Shown piece after piece: positions 53,577-64,000 of a stretch of DNA of 64,000 nt. The notes under the pieces were generated by a model. That model did not search any database. It saw only the letters and a program-made list of their open reading frames with translations, and was not told the origin of the DNA. Where the stretch lies: assembly GCA_001598975.1 (NCBI GenBank), contig BBXU01001240.1:1-64000 (forward strand). The letters run 5' to 3'. The translations under genes and the position numbers were made by a program. Origin of the DNA: Parachlorella kessleri (lineage: Eukaryota; Chlorophyta; Trebouxiophyceae; Chlorellales; Chlorellaceae). Every line of letters begins with the position of its first letter. The stretch's first letter is position 1.

Positions 53577-56500
53577 ATGGCAACCTCTCAGCGGAAGCCC
53601 CAGGGGAGGGGATTTGCGGCCAATCCAGCTGTGGGAGGCAGAGGCTCTCGCCATGAGGCCCTAGTTAAAGGGGGGTCGCCAGGGCAGCCACGTCCGGCCG
53701 ACGGCACGCCCGCCAGGCAAACAGTTGGCTTCAACACCGTCAATGAGCGGCTACTGTTTGCGGCCCAGCTACTCATCGGTTACACCGTACAAGTGCAGGT
53801 GGGTGGGGCTAATAGTTCTAGGCTGGGCACTGCTGTATACAGTGTGGTAGGGAAAGGCAAACTACCAGCGTGCAGTGTTTGCAGCGGCTCATGACGTGCT
53901 GTCTGCACTGGCTGACTAATCACCCTGGGCCAGCCTCCAGCACCTTCCTGCCCAGCACTGCGCCCGAAGGCTCAAGTTCAGTGCTCACCACAGCTTGTGT
54001 GGTTCTTGGCAAGCCTCGACTGCTCCCACCGCGTGCTAGCGGCTTCCAGAGCTGGCCACGGCGGTGCAACTGAAGGCCCTGTGCTGCAGGTTAAGTCGGG
54101 GGTGGTTTATGAGGGCATTTTCCATACCGCTGACCTCGAGAAGGACCTGAGCATTGTGCTCAAGATGGCCAAGGTTGTGAAAGACCCTGCCGTGGCGGAG
54201 GGCACGTGGGTAGCAGCCAGCAAGCCAGTGCCCTCCCTAGTCGTCTACTCCGCGGACCTGGTGCAAGTGGTTGCCGCCGACGTGCGCATGGGGGCGGCGG
54301 ACGTTGGCCCCGTCGGCGGCACGGACGATGCGGGCGGCTTTGGCACTGACGCCGCCATCTCACGCGGCCGTGGCGGGTGCGCTTGGGCGTGTGTGCCTGG
54401 GAGCCCTGGCAAGAAACCTGGGCTGTTCTTCGTCAATGCTAGCATCGGAATGGGTACAGGGCCACGGCTGCAGCTGCTTTTTGTTCTTATGGAATCATGT
54501 TCTTATGTTCATACTGTGCGGAAGGTATCGAGTGTTGCCCTTGCCGCGGAAGGTGTCGAGAGTTGTCCACTGGGATGCGGCTAGGAGTCGAATGGGGCGT
54601 CAGAGAGTGAACAGCTGACATGGATATCGTCCCAAGCCGTGCAGGCAAGCGGGGCGTGAGCTGCAGCGGTGGGCACCGGATGCCGCGGATGAGCTGGGGG
54701 GCCTGGGCGGGCTGGAGGACGCGCTTGGCGGCCCAGTGCAGCAGGGGTGGGACCAGTTTGCACTGAACGAGACCAAGTTTGGTGTGAAAACCGACTACAA
54801 TGAGGAGCTGTACACGACGGAGCTGGACCTGAGGTGAGCAGTTGCACCTATCTGCATGCAGACACCAAGTCCTGGGATGTGGCCAGGTGTGTCTGAGACC
54901 ACAGCAGTCCGGAGGGATGCTGCAGTGAGGGTTCAATCAATCAATCAATCAATCAAAACGCTTCCCACAGCAGCAGACTGTGCCGTAGATGCGTCGTGTC
55001 TGGCGCAAAAAACCTAAGACTATGACACTAAACATACACATTGGGACTTATGGGGAAAGAGAAGAGGAATAAAGAAGTAATGAGGTAAGTAGTTTGGTCA
55101 GTTATGTTAGTGTTCAGGTCTGTTATGGTTAGCAAGTTCAGGTTTTGGCCTGCCGCACAGCCTCGTTCCACTTTGCTCTATCAACAGCCAGCCGCCGCCA
55201 CGAGGTTGCTATGCCCTTGCTGCGCACGTCCGCCCGCAGCACATCCTCCCTCAGCCGCACAAGGGGCCTCCCCCGAGGCCGCTTTGCCGCCAGTTGGCTG
55301 AAGAAGACTAGCTTGGGCAGGCGCGTGTCAGGCATGCGAACCAGGTGTCCCAGCCAGAGCAGCCGCTGGAGCCTTAGCTGCTCCTTGATTGGCTGCTGCC
55401 CACAACATGCTAGTATGACAGAGTTGGGGATGCGGTCCAGTAGGCTGAGTCCCAGTATCCGCCGCAGGCAGCGCATGTGGAACGTGTGCAGCCGCTGCTC
55501 CTGCTGTGCTGTAAGAGCCCATGAGTGGGCGCCGTAGAGGAGCGTGGGCATGACTGTCCCCTCAAAAATGCGCAGCTTTGCCCTGAGGCCCAGACTACGC
55601 AGGCTGAACGTTGGCTGAAGCGTGTGGCACTTGTGTGCCGCCTTCTTCAGACGGGCACTTAGCTCTGCGTCTAGGGTCCCAGTGTCTGACAGCTGTATGC
55701 CGAGGTACTCCAACTGCCTCACTCGCTCCACAGGCTCCTCGCCCAACATGAGCACCTCCTCTGTAACTGGCTGGGTGCCTGGGGGCTGTACCACAAGGTG
55801 CTTTGTCTTGCTCACGTTGATGACCAGCTGCCAGCGGTTGCATGCTCTGTGGAGGGCGGTGAGCAGGCGCTGCAGCTGCTCATGGCTGGGTGCGACTAGC
55901 AGCACGTCATCTGCTTGCAGCAGCATGTTCACCAGCACCGTCCGCCAGCCGGCTGCACCTGCTTTGAACGGCCTTTGGCGCAGCTGCCCATCCAGTTTGC
56001 AGACCAGCTGTACCCCGCAGTCCCCTGCCTCTGCAAGGGTCTCCTCCAGGATGCGGTCCATCAGCACATTAAACAGCGGGCAGCTGTCTGGGGCTCCTTG
56101 CTGCACACCCACCGAGACTGCAAAGCTGGCCGAGTGCTGCCCCGGTGCCTGCCGCAACCGGCAGGTGGTGTTGTTGTACAGGCGCTGCAGCAGCTGTATG
56201 GCTGGCTCTGGCAGGCCCTGAGCTCGCAGCAGCACCCACAGCGCGTCCCGAGAGGCACTGTCAAAGGCTGCTTTGAGGTCCACAGCGCAGCTGTGCATCG
56301 GCTGCTTCCACTCGAGTGCCAGCTCTTCCAGCCGCCTCACCGTAGACATACAACAGTGAGGGTTGTTGTATGAGTTTTCAGATCACAAGATGGCAGCGGC
56401 AGCAGCAGCAGGAGCAGCCCCCTGACTGATGCCGGCATGGAGTCTGCTCTGGCAGTACAGCGGCGGCTGACTGACAACCATCCTCACGGGGCACGACAGG

Positions 56501-59500
56501 GATTCATGACAGGAATGTGTCCTATGGCATTGGGGAGTTGAATGTTGTGCTGCTGGCAGGAAGGGCGCTGGGTCCACACACGTGCGATTGTTTGACGGTG
56601 CTGCAGCAAGTCCAAGATCTCCCTGGCAGAGGCCACCCGGCTTGCAGCAGAGATCGAGCGGGGCAACACCACCAACATCCACATCATGGAGGAGCGTGGC
56701 AAGGTGTTAGACGACTCGCAGGTGGGGAGGGAGCCTGGTGACAATCGCTTGTAGCTGGCTGAGCAGCTAGTGCTGTGCACGGGTGGAGCGCGCTGCTGGG
56801 CGGAACCTAGTGGCGGGGCAAGGCTATTTGTCTTGTAGCGGTTGTGCGGCAGGGCTGTATAATCTCCAAGCTGGCAGGGCGCCGTAGTTGAAATCCTGAT
56901 GTACTCTTAAGTCATGGCCTTCAGCAGTTGCACGCAAGGTTTGCGTAGCCGGTCTGATGCTGTGTTACTGCTACTCGCATATTAGGTAGATGAGGAGGAC
57001 CGCTATGGAGCAGTTCTCCGGCAGCAGCAGTCGCAGCAGCAGCAGGCACGGGTTTCCCCCGCCGGCCTTGCCGGCCCACGGCCCTCCGCGCTCACAGCCG
57101 CGGCCGCGGCCGCCGGGGCCGCCCCTTGGCCTCCTGCGGCGCCCGGTGCCGCAGCAGCCAACGGTGCGGCTTTGCAGCCGCCGCGCAGTGCTTGGGGTGG
57201 CTCCAAGAGTGCAGCTGCCGCGCTGTTCCCCGGGGCGCAGGCGCAGCCACAGGCGGCGGCGGGGGCGGCGGCCAGCAAGGCCACTGCACCTATCAACATA
57301 GATCCTCGGAAGGAGGCCAACAAGCTGCGGCAGCAGGTATGGCGTGCTGTCGTCATAGTCTATGGGCTGGGCTGCGCCGCCCCGACTTGGGAGTCGCTTT
57401 GAGAGGAATAGGACGGAGGTGGAGGAGTGTAGGGCTGGTACAGTCCATACTCTATGCTTTTGCTTTCTTGTGGACACAGTCTGAAGTTGGCCCTCACATT
57501 GTATGTCGGTACTGGGTTGCGCCTTAGAACTGGCCTTCCCTTTTACATGAGGCGGCTGAGCGTGCTTGAATGTTGATGACCACGCTTGCAGTTGACGGAG
57601 CCGAAGAATAAGTCGCCATATGGGACGCCGAAGTCGCCCCTCCATTCCCCGCTCATAAGGCAAGGCTGGTGCTGCTTGACTGCCTCTGTCAGGGCTGAGG
57701 TCGGAGAAGGCATGCATTTTGGGGCTCTCTGGCGCCATACTAGCTGTTGGGATCCACTGAGTCATCCAACTGGCGGCTTGAAAGTCTTGCACGCTGCACT
57801 GTAATGTGAATTCCTGTCCTGCAGTGCGCCAATGACATGCTGTTCCTGGCAAGGCCAGCCGGCTCGGTGCTTGTGAGAGCGGCAGTTGTAAGCTGCGGCT
57901 TACGAGTGAGGGTGCACTTGCTCCGTGCAGTGATGCTGCCAAGCTGGAGGCTCTTAACCTCAATCCGGGCGTGCCTCGGGTGCCGGAGGAGGTGCGGCGC
58001 GACTTCCTGCAATTCAAGACGCAGTCCACGCAACAGCAACAGCAACAACAGCAACAGCAACAGCAGCCACCTAAGCCGTAAGTGGTTGGGTGATTGTGGG
58101 CTGTGCTGTGTGGGGATAAATGTCATGCTGTGCGCTACTGGGTTGGATTATGGAGCAGCAGCCAGGCCTCGACTGGCAATGCCTGAAGCATGCAGAGCCG
58201 GCGAACGCGATTCTTCGAAAGTTTTTTCGGAGGGTTGACATCGCCTGTCCAGCTAGGTGCTGTGTACGGGTGCGCGAATTATTATTCTGTTTCCGAGGAG
58301 TAGCTTTTGGCAGTTGGGAGCCATTGCGTCTGGGTCGCTACTGCCTGCAGGGAGCGGCCACTTGTTACAGAATTCAAGCAGTTCAGCCAGAAGATAGAGA
58401 GCAAGCTGTCCAGGGCGCTTCGTGGGTCTGCGCCGGGCAGCAGCGTCGACTCGTCTACGGCAGCAGCACTGTCTGGTAGCAGCACACCCAACGCAGCAGC
58501 AGGGGCGGTGTCGCCACCCGCCCAGCCGGCAGGGCCGGCTGGCCCAGGCCTCGTGCCAGTTGCCTCAACGCCTGTGCCCAAGCAGGCGGCTGGCCCGCCC
58601 GTTGCCGCAGCTGTCTTGCCAGCGGCAGCCAGTGCTCCGCCGACTGCTATTGAGGCTGCTGCCGCGGCCGCAGGAGCAGCAACCGAAGGGGCCGGTGACA
58701 AGCAGGATGGGGCCGCACCAGCAGCCGATGCGGCGCCCAAGTCCAGCCTGAACCCCTTTGCTAAGTCATTCACGCTCAATGTGAATGCGAAGGAGTTCAA
58801 GCCTACCTGGGGTGGGCCCCCAGCAGCAGCGCCTGCAGCAGCACCAGCAGCCGCCCCTGCTGCGGCAGCCACGGTCGCACCGGCAGCAGTGGCAGCTGCT
58901 CAGCCTGCAGTCGCACCCCTGGTGCCGCCAGCACTGGCAGCAGCAGCTCCAGCAGCTGTTCCTGCTTCAATGCAGCTGCCCCAGCCACTGCCTCTCCAGC
59001 AACCGCTGCCAGGGCCCAACACGGCGGCGCCAGGGCCCCACGTAGCAGCAGCAGGCAAGGCCCACACCGGTTTTGTGCCACAGCAGCACCACCATCAGCA
59101 GCAACAGCAGCAGCAGCATGGGGAGGCGCCGGCCGCCTCTCCCCATCGGTCTGGCGACTGGCGGCAGCATAGGGATCAGGACGAGCGGGGCCCTTCGGGC
59201 CTGAGCACTGGCGGCAGGGAGGGCGGCGGGCCGCGCGGTGACCGTAGTAGGCGCTATGACAGGGGCGGTGCCGAGGAGCGGGGCGCGACACGAGATAGGG
59301 ACCACGAGCGGGAGCCAGGCAGTCACGGCGGCGGTGGCAGCAGGCGAGCCAGTGGTCCAGTGGCCCACTATGCGGAGGACCCCCGCGGGCTGCGTGGGCC
59401 AGCAGGGCCGCATGTGATGGTGGGTGATGGGCCGCCGCCGCCGCCCCCGCCAGGCAGCCGGCCGCAGCACTCGCCCACCACAGGAGGCATGCAGGGGCCC

Positions 59501-60130
59501 ATGCCTGTGCCACAGATGGTGCCGGGGCCGGTGCCGTACATGATGGGCGCAGCTCCTGGGCAGGTCATGATGACGCCGCAAGGGCCCATGATGGTCATGG
59601 GGCCACGAGGTGGGTGAAGGCCTCCTGAGGCAGCCGGGACGCCTGGCGGGCGCTGCAGAGGCGCGCTGGTCCTCTGAGCAACGTCCGTGTAGGTGCTTTG
59701 GTGCCGGGTGATGTATGGGGAAATGTGGAGCCTAGGTGGGGGCGCAACCTGTAGCTGCCTGTGGGTTGCGGCGGCTGGTGCAAGACTCGGTGTGTAGGTA
59801 CGTAGAGAGCTCATGCCTGGGTCCAAGCAGACCCACGATTCAAGGGATGTCTTACTAATCCTTGCCCTTTGTCGTGCTGTCGCAGGCCCCGTGATGTTTG
59901 TGCCTGGTGGCCCTGGCATGGTGCCGCCTGGAGCCATGGTCATGGCGCCACAGTACCCCATGGGCTTCCCTGGTGGTGTTCCGCCGAACATGAGCAGTAG
60001 CCCCTCCGGAAGGCCACAGATGATGCCCCAAATGATGATGCCGCAGATGGTCATGGTGCCGGCTGGCGGCATGCATGGTATGCAGTTTGGGCCTCCCAAG
60101 CCAGGCAGCGATGATGGCAGGGATGACTAG
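53577..60130 (+). CDS. ATX2: Ataxin-2 homologue (Lsm, LsmAD and PAM2)
   Basis: Cytoplasmic RNA-binding protein that joins poly(A)-binding protein and influences translation and stress granules. Exons 53577-53798, 54090-54376, 54645-54833, 56607-56721, 56986-57336, 57592-57659, 57931-58077, 58351-59609 and 59886-60130 close to 960 residues. The Lsm domain is at ~50-115 (FNTVNERLLFAAQLLIGYTV, then VKSGVVYEGIFHTADLEKDL). The LsmAD lies at ~200-270 (WDQFALNETKFGVKTDYNEE, then ISLAEATRLAAEIERGNTTN). A PAM2 motif LNVNAKEFKPTW lies near residue 602. Low-complexity Ala, Gln, Pro and Met-rich stretches fill the rest, including 12 consecutive Gln at the end of exon 7, a position-independent parallel to human ATXN2. 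The intron 54834-56606 contains an antisense retrotransposon. The intron after 57659 starts with GC. Exon 8 must use the acceptor ending at 58350 to keep frame. Confidence 0.92.
54923..54933 (+). repeat. Target-site duplication, left copy
   Basis: The 11 bases cagtgagggtt directly precede the (CAAT)n end of the retrotransposon and are repeated exactly at 56354-56364. Confidence 0.85.
54934..56353 (-). mobile_element. 5'-truncated non-LTR (LINE) retrotransposon in an ataxin-2 intron
   Basis: The element is bounded by an exact 11-bp target-site duplication. On its own (minus) strand the 3' end carries five to six ATTG units (plus strand caatcaatcaatcaatcaat), a microsatellite-like tail used by several LINE clades. 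The 3' UTR is ~200 bases and the body is a reverse transcriptase frame that runs straight into the 5' junction. The 1420-bp length and missing endonuclease and 5' RT part show 5' truncation during insertion. It is antisense to the host gene, whose splice sites are intact. Confidence 0.88.
55138..56349 (-). pseudogene. Reverse transcriptase of the LINE element, 5'-truncated
   Basis: A 403-codon frame without internal stops. Motif A is visible as HSCAVDLKAAFDSASRDALW and motif B as VSVGVQQGAPDSCPLFNVLM. The catalytic box reads LLQADDVLLVAP, with Gln-Ala-Asp-Asp where most LINEs have Tyr/Phe-Ala-Asp-Asp. Thumb-like segments follow (INVSKTKHLVV, VRQLEYLGIQL, MPTLLYGAHSWALT, LRRILGLSLLDRI). The first ATG lies 4 bases inside the element and is an accident of truncation; the fingers region and endonuclease are missing. 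The open frame suggests a recent insertion. It is not expected to make an active enzyme alone. Confidence 0.88.
56354..56364 (+). repeat. Target-site duplication, right copy
   Basis: Exact repeat (cagtgagggtt) of 54923-54933, flanking the 5' junction of the retrotransposon. Confidence 0.85.
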
Positions 60131-60318
60131 TGCGGAGTGCCGCTCCAGTGGATTGGTGTGGGCAGGTGGCACGCTAGGGAACAGTGACGCAGGGCAGGGC
60201 AGGCAGCTTGCAGCAAGAGGGTGACAGTGTCGCCGGGCTCCTCGTGCCTGGCCGAAGATGCAAGCACTTCTGGAGGATTATGGTTGCAGTTGCTTCCTCC
60301 ATTGGCTGTCGCTAAGCT

Positions 60319-60323
60319 TGTAA
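60319..60323 (+). terminator. TGTAA polyadenylation signal of ataxin-2
   Basis: TGTAA 189 bases after the stop codon, within the normal range for algal 3' UTRs. Confidence 0.4.
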
Positions 60324-60599
60324 TTGAGGGTCACCTGTGCAGATTCAGCGCTGGAAAGCCCGAGTGACACCCCAATGCAGCCAATCGCTCAAATTGTGTG
60401 GGCTACACCCAAGGTTGCGTCAACGTGCATGCCAGGTGGCTGCCGGCTGCACATAAAACCCCCGCCTATTTCGGGAACCATCCCTTGCACGCCCCCCATT
60501 ACACTTGGGTCACGTTTCCCGGAGGGTTGCATGCAATGCCACAAAAGCACACCTAGGGTACAGGCAGAGGTCAAATCTGATTTGGAAAGACAGCATAGG

Positions 60600-60684
60600 T
60601 ATGTGCCTCAGGCACATTCTGCAACCAGCCCTGTCAGTCCAGCTCAACTCTTACTCCCTGTTTGCACTACCTGCCACCCATGCT
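60600..60684 (-). repeat. Dispersed repeat family R1, copy e
   Basis: The reverse complement reads agcatgggtggcaggtagtg, caaacagggagtaagagttg, agctggactgacagggctgg and ttgcagaatgtgcctgaggc. It is the most complete copy and defines the ~85-base unit. Confidence 0.7.
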
Positions 60685-60974
60685 GATAGGGATGTGTCAA
60701 CCTTGACTTCGCCTTTTATTGCGGGCCATGGCTGCCGTTCCAGAGGTGCATTCCTGGGTTCCATCCAATTCCACAACCTTCCCTGCGAGGTCGATGAAGG
60801 AATGTTTTGAATGCTTCCCGCCCTGGGCGCGCCAGGACCAAAGCAGCCGCTTAGCAAACTGTCCAGCTTGCCACTGACAAAAGCTGCAGCGGCACTGCAG
60901 CTTATCTCAGAGTGCAGAGCCGCACACACTGCAGCTGCTGTAACTGCTATAGGGACAGGGACAGACAGCCTCTA

Positions 60975-63817
60975 ATGGGGCGTGGGGGCAATAGCATAGA
61001 GGCTGAAGTCAGCATAGACAAAGTGCCTGGTACGTCAAAAGGCTCCCGATCGCTTCTGGCCGTGGTGCGAGCTTAGTGTTCCCTCCTCACGTCATGGCGC
61101 TGGCTGTCTGGCGTTGCTGCAGATTATAGGCACGGAGCTGTGGCACTGAAGTATGTCAAGCGGGGTGAGTAACTACTTCGCCTTGGCACAGGCCAAGGTC
61201 TGGACCTTTGCTCTTTTTGGGGATGCTGCAAGTCAAAACTGCGTAGAGCGCTGCAAGTAGTGTTGCTCTCTGGCAGGTCAGCAGTACTAGGCTGAGGTAG
61301 AGACGGTTTCTCAACCCAGCACGGGACAACCTGGGGATTAGCCTGCAAGCTTCTCATCTAGTAGAGGGAGTACAGGTCACCGATTAGTTGATGGACAGCC
61401 TGCGTCAGCGAGTAGAACGCGTTCCTACTGTATGTGGGGCGCAGGTTACCATGTGCTGGTCAGCCACGTCCTTACGCTGCTGGCTATCCCTGTGGCCGCA
61501 ATGGGCCTGGTGAGTTACTGCAGCAGGGCTTTGCCTATGGGGTTTGTCCAGTGCTAGAGTGTGCTCCCAGTGCAACCCGCTTGTCCCTCATGATGCATCA
61601 ATGATAAACCCATGGTCAAAGGTCACTTAGCTCCCACCATACTGGCTGGTTGCAGCTGGAGCTGGCTAGCTTGTATCAAACTGGGGAGATCAGCAGGATG
61701 TGGCAGGTGGCGAAGCAGACCGACCTGCAGTTCAATATGGTGAGTTTGAACCTACCGTGGGTGGTCCAAGTATGACGAGAGGCTCTTGACCTGCTGCAAA
61801 ACTTTTTTTGGTAGTCTAAGTACCACCATGCTCCCACGTTTTATGCTTGTGTAGTGTCCCCACCATAAAGCTGCTCAGTTGCCCAGCACTCTCGCTAGGC
61901 CTACGGCGGCTGCAGAAGGCAGGCTGATGGCACTGCCCTCCTCGCAGGTCACCTTTGTGCTGACCTGCTTGGTGCTCTCCTTCGCGGCTGCCACCTTTGT
62001 GTTCAATCGCTCCCGCCCCGTCTACCTGCTCAACTTCCACTGCTTCAAGCCCCCTGCAAGGTGCGCTTGGCCAGGAGCTACAAATGCGTGGCACACGACT
62101 TTCATGCTGCACAGGGAGCGCTGCCCCGGCAGGTTGCGGGCTGTGTTAGCCTCAGTGCGGGGCAGGTGGCAAGTCAGGGCTCTCCATGCTTGCTAATGGG
62201 CAGGGTGGGCTTGGCCGCTGCCTGTGTCAGCCAGCAACTTACCCTAGGAAACACTTGGCTGCGCTGCAGTTTGAAGGTGTCCTACGGCCGCCACGCCTTC
62301 CTGTCAGTAGAATCCAAGGTGGGCTGCCAGTGTGCTGTTCTTACTGCATGCCGCTGTGTGGATGCATCCTCCTTGTGTCGCACCTTACGCGGCAGGTGAC
62401 GATTTCGCAGCAGGGGTTGCCAACGAGAGCACGCAGAGCAGGCAGCGTGTGCTGGGTGAGCTGCAGGCCTTCACACCTGAAAACCTGGAGTTCCAGAAGA
62501 AGGTGCTGGAGCGGTCGGGGCTGGGGGAGGAGACATACCTGCCAGAGTGTGAGTTGCAGGCGCCGAGTCAGGGTCTCTCGGTCTGTACCTGAGCTCCAGA
62601 TATGCCAAAACAGGGCAGCCGCCTCGCGCTCGGCTATGCCTAGCCAGAGGGCTGGCAGGTGTGGTGTCGTGTAGGCTGGGCCGGTGGGGGGTGCGGGACC
62701 GCAGCGCTGTGGCCGGTGCTGGTCGTTGACAGGCGTCCATGCGCTGCCGTCGTCCTGCAGCTGTGCTGTCGGAGCCGCCCCGCATCACCATGGAGGCTGC
62801 CAGGGAGGAGGCGCGGCTGGTGCTGTTTACGTGTGTGGAGGAGGCGCTGAAGGCGGTCAACGTCAAGCCGCAGGCGGTGGACATCCTCATCGTCAACTGC
62901 TCGCTCTTCAACCCCACGCCCTCGATGTCAGGTGAGCAGGTGCTGATGTGTATGCCTGGAAGCCCGTTGGGGGAGTGTTACTGTTTTGGGGGCCGAGTAG
63001 AGGCGCACCGTAAATCCTCGTCGATAAACTCCATGGCCTTCCAAGGACTGCCCAATTGTTTGGGGGACTTGAAGGAGTGGAAAGGGAACCAGCTGCCGCC
63101 AGTGTAGAGAGTAAGACCCTGCTTCCAAGCCTGCGTCTGCTGGTCTTCCACTGGCAGCCCGACATGGAAGGCCTCGACAGGACTGACAGTGCTCGTGGCT
63201 ACCCATGATGCAGCCATGATCGTGAACAAGTTCAAGATGCGGTCCAACGTGGTCACCTACAACCTGTCGGGCATGGGCTGCTCTGCGGGTGTCATTGCCA
63301 TCTCCCTGGCCAGGGAGCTGCTGCAGGTATGGGTGCGGGTTGAGTGTTTGATGCTGGCCCACCTGCTAGCCAGCTAGTGGGCAAGTAGGCCAGCAGAGAG
63401 AACTGGTGGTGCACTGGGTCCCATGCGTGTGTCGAGGTTTAGCCGTTGCATGCGCTTGGCTCGTGAATGTTCACTGGTTTGCGTTGGCCAGGGGACCTGC
63501 AAGTCGTGCTGCGGCCGCTGCTGTCAGGATCCACGGCGCTGTGTCGTTGGCTGTGAAGGCAGGCCCCCCAGTCATATGTGCTTGGCTCATGTTAGTGCGG
63601 CTGCAAGAGGGAAGCCGTTGGAGCTGTTGTGAGTATCTTGGAAGGTAGCTCAGACGTGTTATCCTACGCGCCTGGTGCAGGTGTATCCCAATAGCACGGC
63701 GCTGGTAGTGAGCACCGAGAACATCACCCAGAACTGGTACTTTGGCAATGACCGCTCCATGCTCATCCCCAACTGCCTCTTCCGCCTGGGAGGCGCGGCC
63801 ATGGTGCTGTCCAACAA
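60975..63817 (+). CDS. KCS: 3-ketoacyl-CoA synthase (FAE1/KCS type), 3' end outside window
   Basis: Condensing enzyme of very-long-chain fatty acid elongation in the ER: joins malonyl-CoA to an acyl-CoA. Exons are 60975-61029, 61123-61164, 61445-61509, 61656-61739, 61948-62060, 62270-62318 (uncertain end), 62396-62548, 62761-62931, 63214-63326 and 63681-63817, continuing past the window. The N-terminus has two hydrophobic segments ([17 protein letters not shown] and [18 protein letters not shown]) and [15 protein letters not shown]. Then come [53 protein letters not shown] and [20 protein letters not shown], which contains the active-site Cys. [20 protein letters not shown] and [13 protein letters not shown] follow. 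The His and Asn of the triad lie downstream. The join 62318 to 62396 does not keep phase: the following exon needs a preceding phase-1 donor, so this boundary is unresolved. Confidence 0.88.
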
Positions 63818-64000
63818 GTGAGGTGGCGCCTGCACCGCTGTTACGATGGGCACTGTTCCCTGTTACCCTTGGCAATTTCATGGGTTCAGGGTGCACTTGG
63901 TGTGCCGACAAACCGAGTAACAGCGATTGCTCCTAACACGTAGGGATCTCCCTCCCATCACTGGCTGGCTGATCTCATCACTGACGCCCACTGATGGGAT

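Larger units (their letters stand above)
60131..60974. other. Spacer between ataxin-2 and ketoacyl-CoA synthase, with R1 repeat
   Basis: Contains a TGTAA at 60319-60323, 189 bases after the ataxin-2 stop, and R1 copy e at 60600-60684. The remainder shows nothing recognisable. Confidence 0.5.

Noticed and set aside
55145..56373. Plus-strand frames across the retrotransposon
   Set aside because: They are shadows of the minus-strand reverse transcriptase, which carries all recognisable motifs.
58282..59581. Long minus-strand frames opposite ataxin-2 exon 8
   Set aside because: They are Ala/Gly/His-rich complements of low-complexity GC-rich coding sequence, with no family resemblance and no splice logic.
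1..64000. CRISPR arrays, bacterial operons, tRNA or rRNA genes
   Set aside because: No regularly spaced direct repeats, no Shine-Dalgarno-led gene strings and no recognisable tRNA or rRNA cores were seen. The intron-rich genes exclude a prokaryote.

Overview
The window is nuclear DNA of a eukaryote, most likely a unicellular green alga (Chlorophyta; Trebouxiophyceae, Coccomyxa/Chlorella-like, is my best guess). The genes are split by many short GT-AG introns, with a few GC-AG ones. TGTAA elements follow several stop codons, as in chlorophyte 3' ends. Several proteins start with plastid- or mitochondrion-type transit peptides, and the gene content is algal: nuclear Ycf33/DUF751 protein, plastid-type phenylalanine hydroxylase, plant-type 6 kDa ATP synthase subunit, FAE1-type ketoacyl-CoA synthase, PPR-SMR protein. 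Exon boundaries were worked out by hand. For most genes the exon lengths and phases close into one open frame, which is the main support for the models. Exceptions are stated in the entries.

Layout. 185-400: unrecognised terminal exon (+). 1542-3811: organellar elongation factor P (-), divergent from 4064-5950, an AIMP1/EMAPII-type tRNA-binding protein (+). 6559-7254: mitochondrial ATP synthase 6 kDa subunit (+). 7734-8399: DUF751/Ycf33-like plastid membrane protein (-). 9087-13838: C2-domain protein with a C-terminal array of three ~68-residue repeats built from phase-0 exon modules (-). 15184-17642: phenylalanine 4-hydroxylase (+). 18847-19814: 3' part of an unknown membrane protein (-). 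20394-38197: three tandem cationic amino acid transporter genes (+). 39366-43912: ArgJ of arginine biosynthesis (-), divergent from 44261-45981, a GAT-domain protein (+). 46050-46127: near-perfect 29-bp inverted repeat. 46698-51251: PPR-SMR protein (-), divergent from 51541-52713, RNA polymerase II subunit RPB7 (+). 53577-60130: ataxin-2 (+), one intron of which holds an antisense, 5'-truncated non-LTR retrotransposon with an 11-bp target-site duplication. 60975 to beyond 63817: 3-ketoacyl-CoA synthase (+), 3' end outside the window.

The genes are housekeeping and do not form a pathway cluster. Two loose themes are amino acids (three transporters, ArgJ, phenylalanine hydroxylase) and translation/RNA (EF-P, tRNA-binding cofactor, PPR-SMR, RPB7, ataxin-2). 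The least familiar system is the C2 plus tandem-repeat gene at 9087-13838, with repeat units carrying the motif DRPxxKExxTxMKEHRPxEK. The other notable items are the datable retrotransposon insertion, two dispersed repeat families, and the hairpin at the 3' end of the GAT gene.
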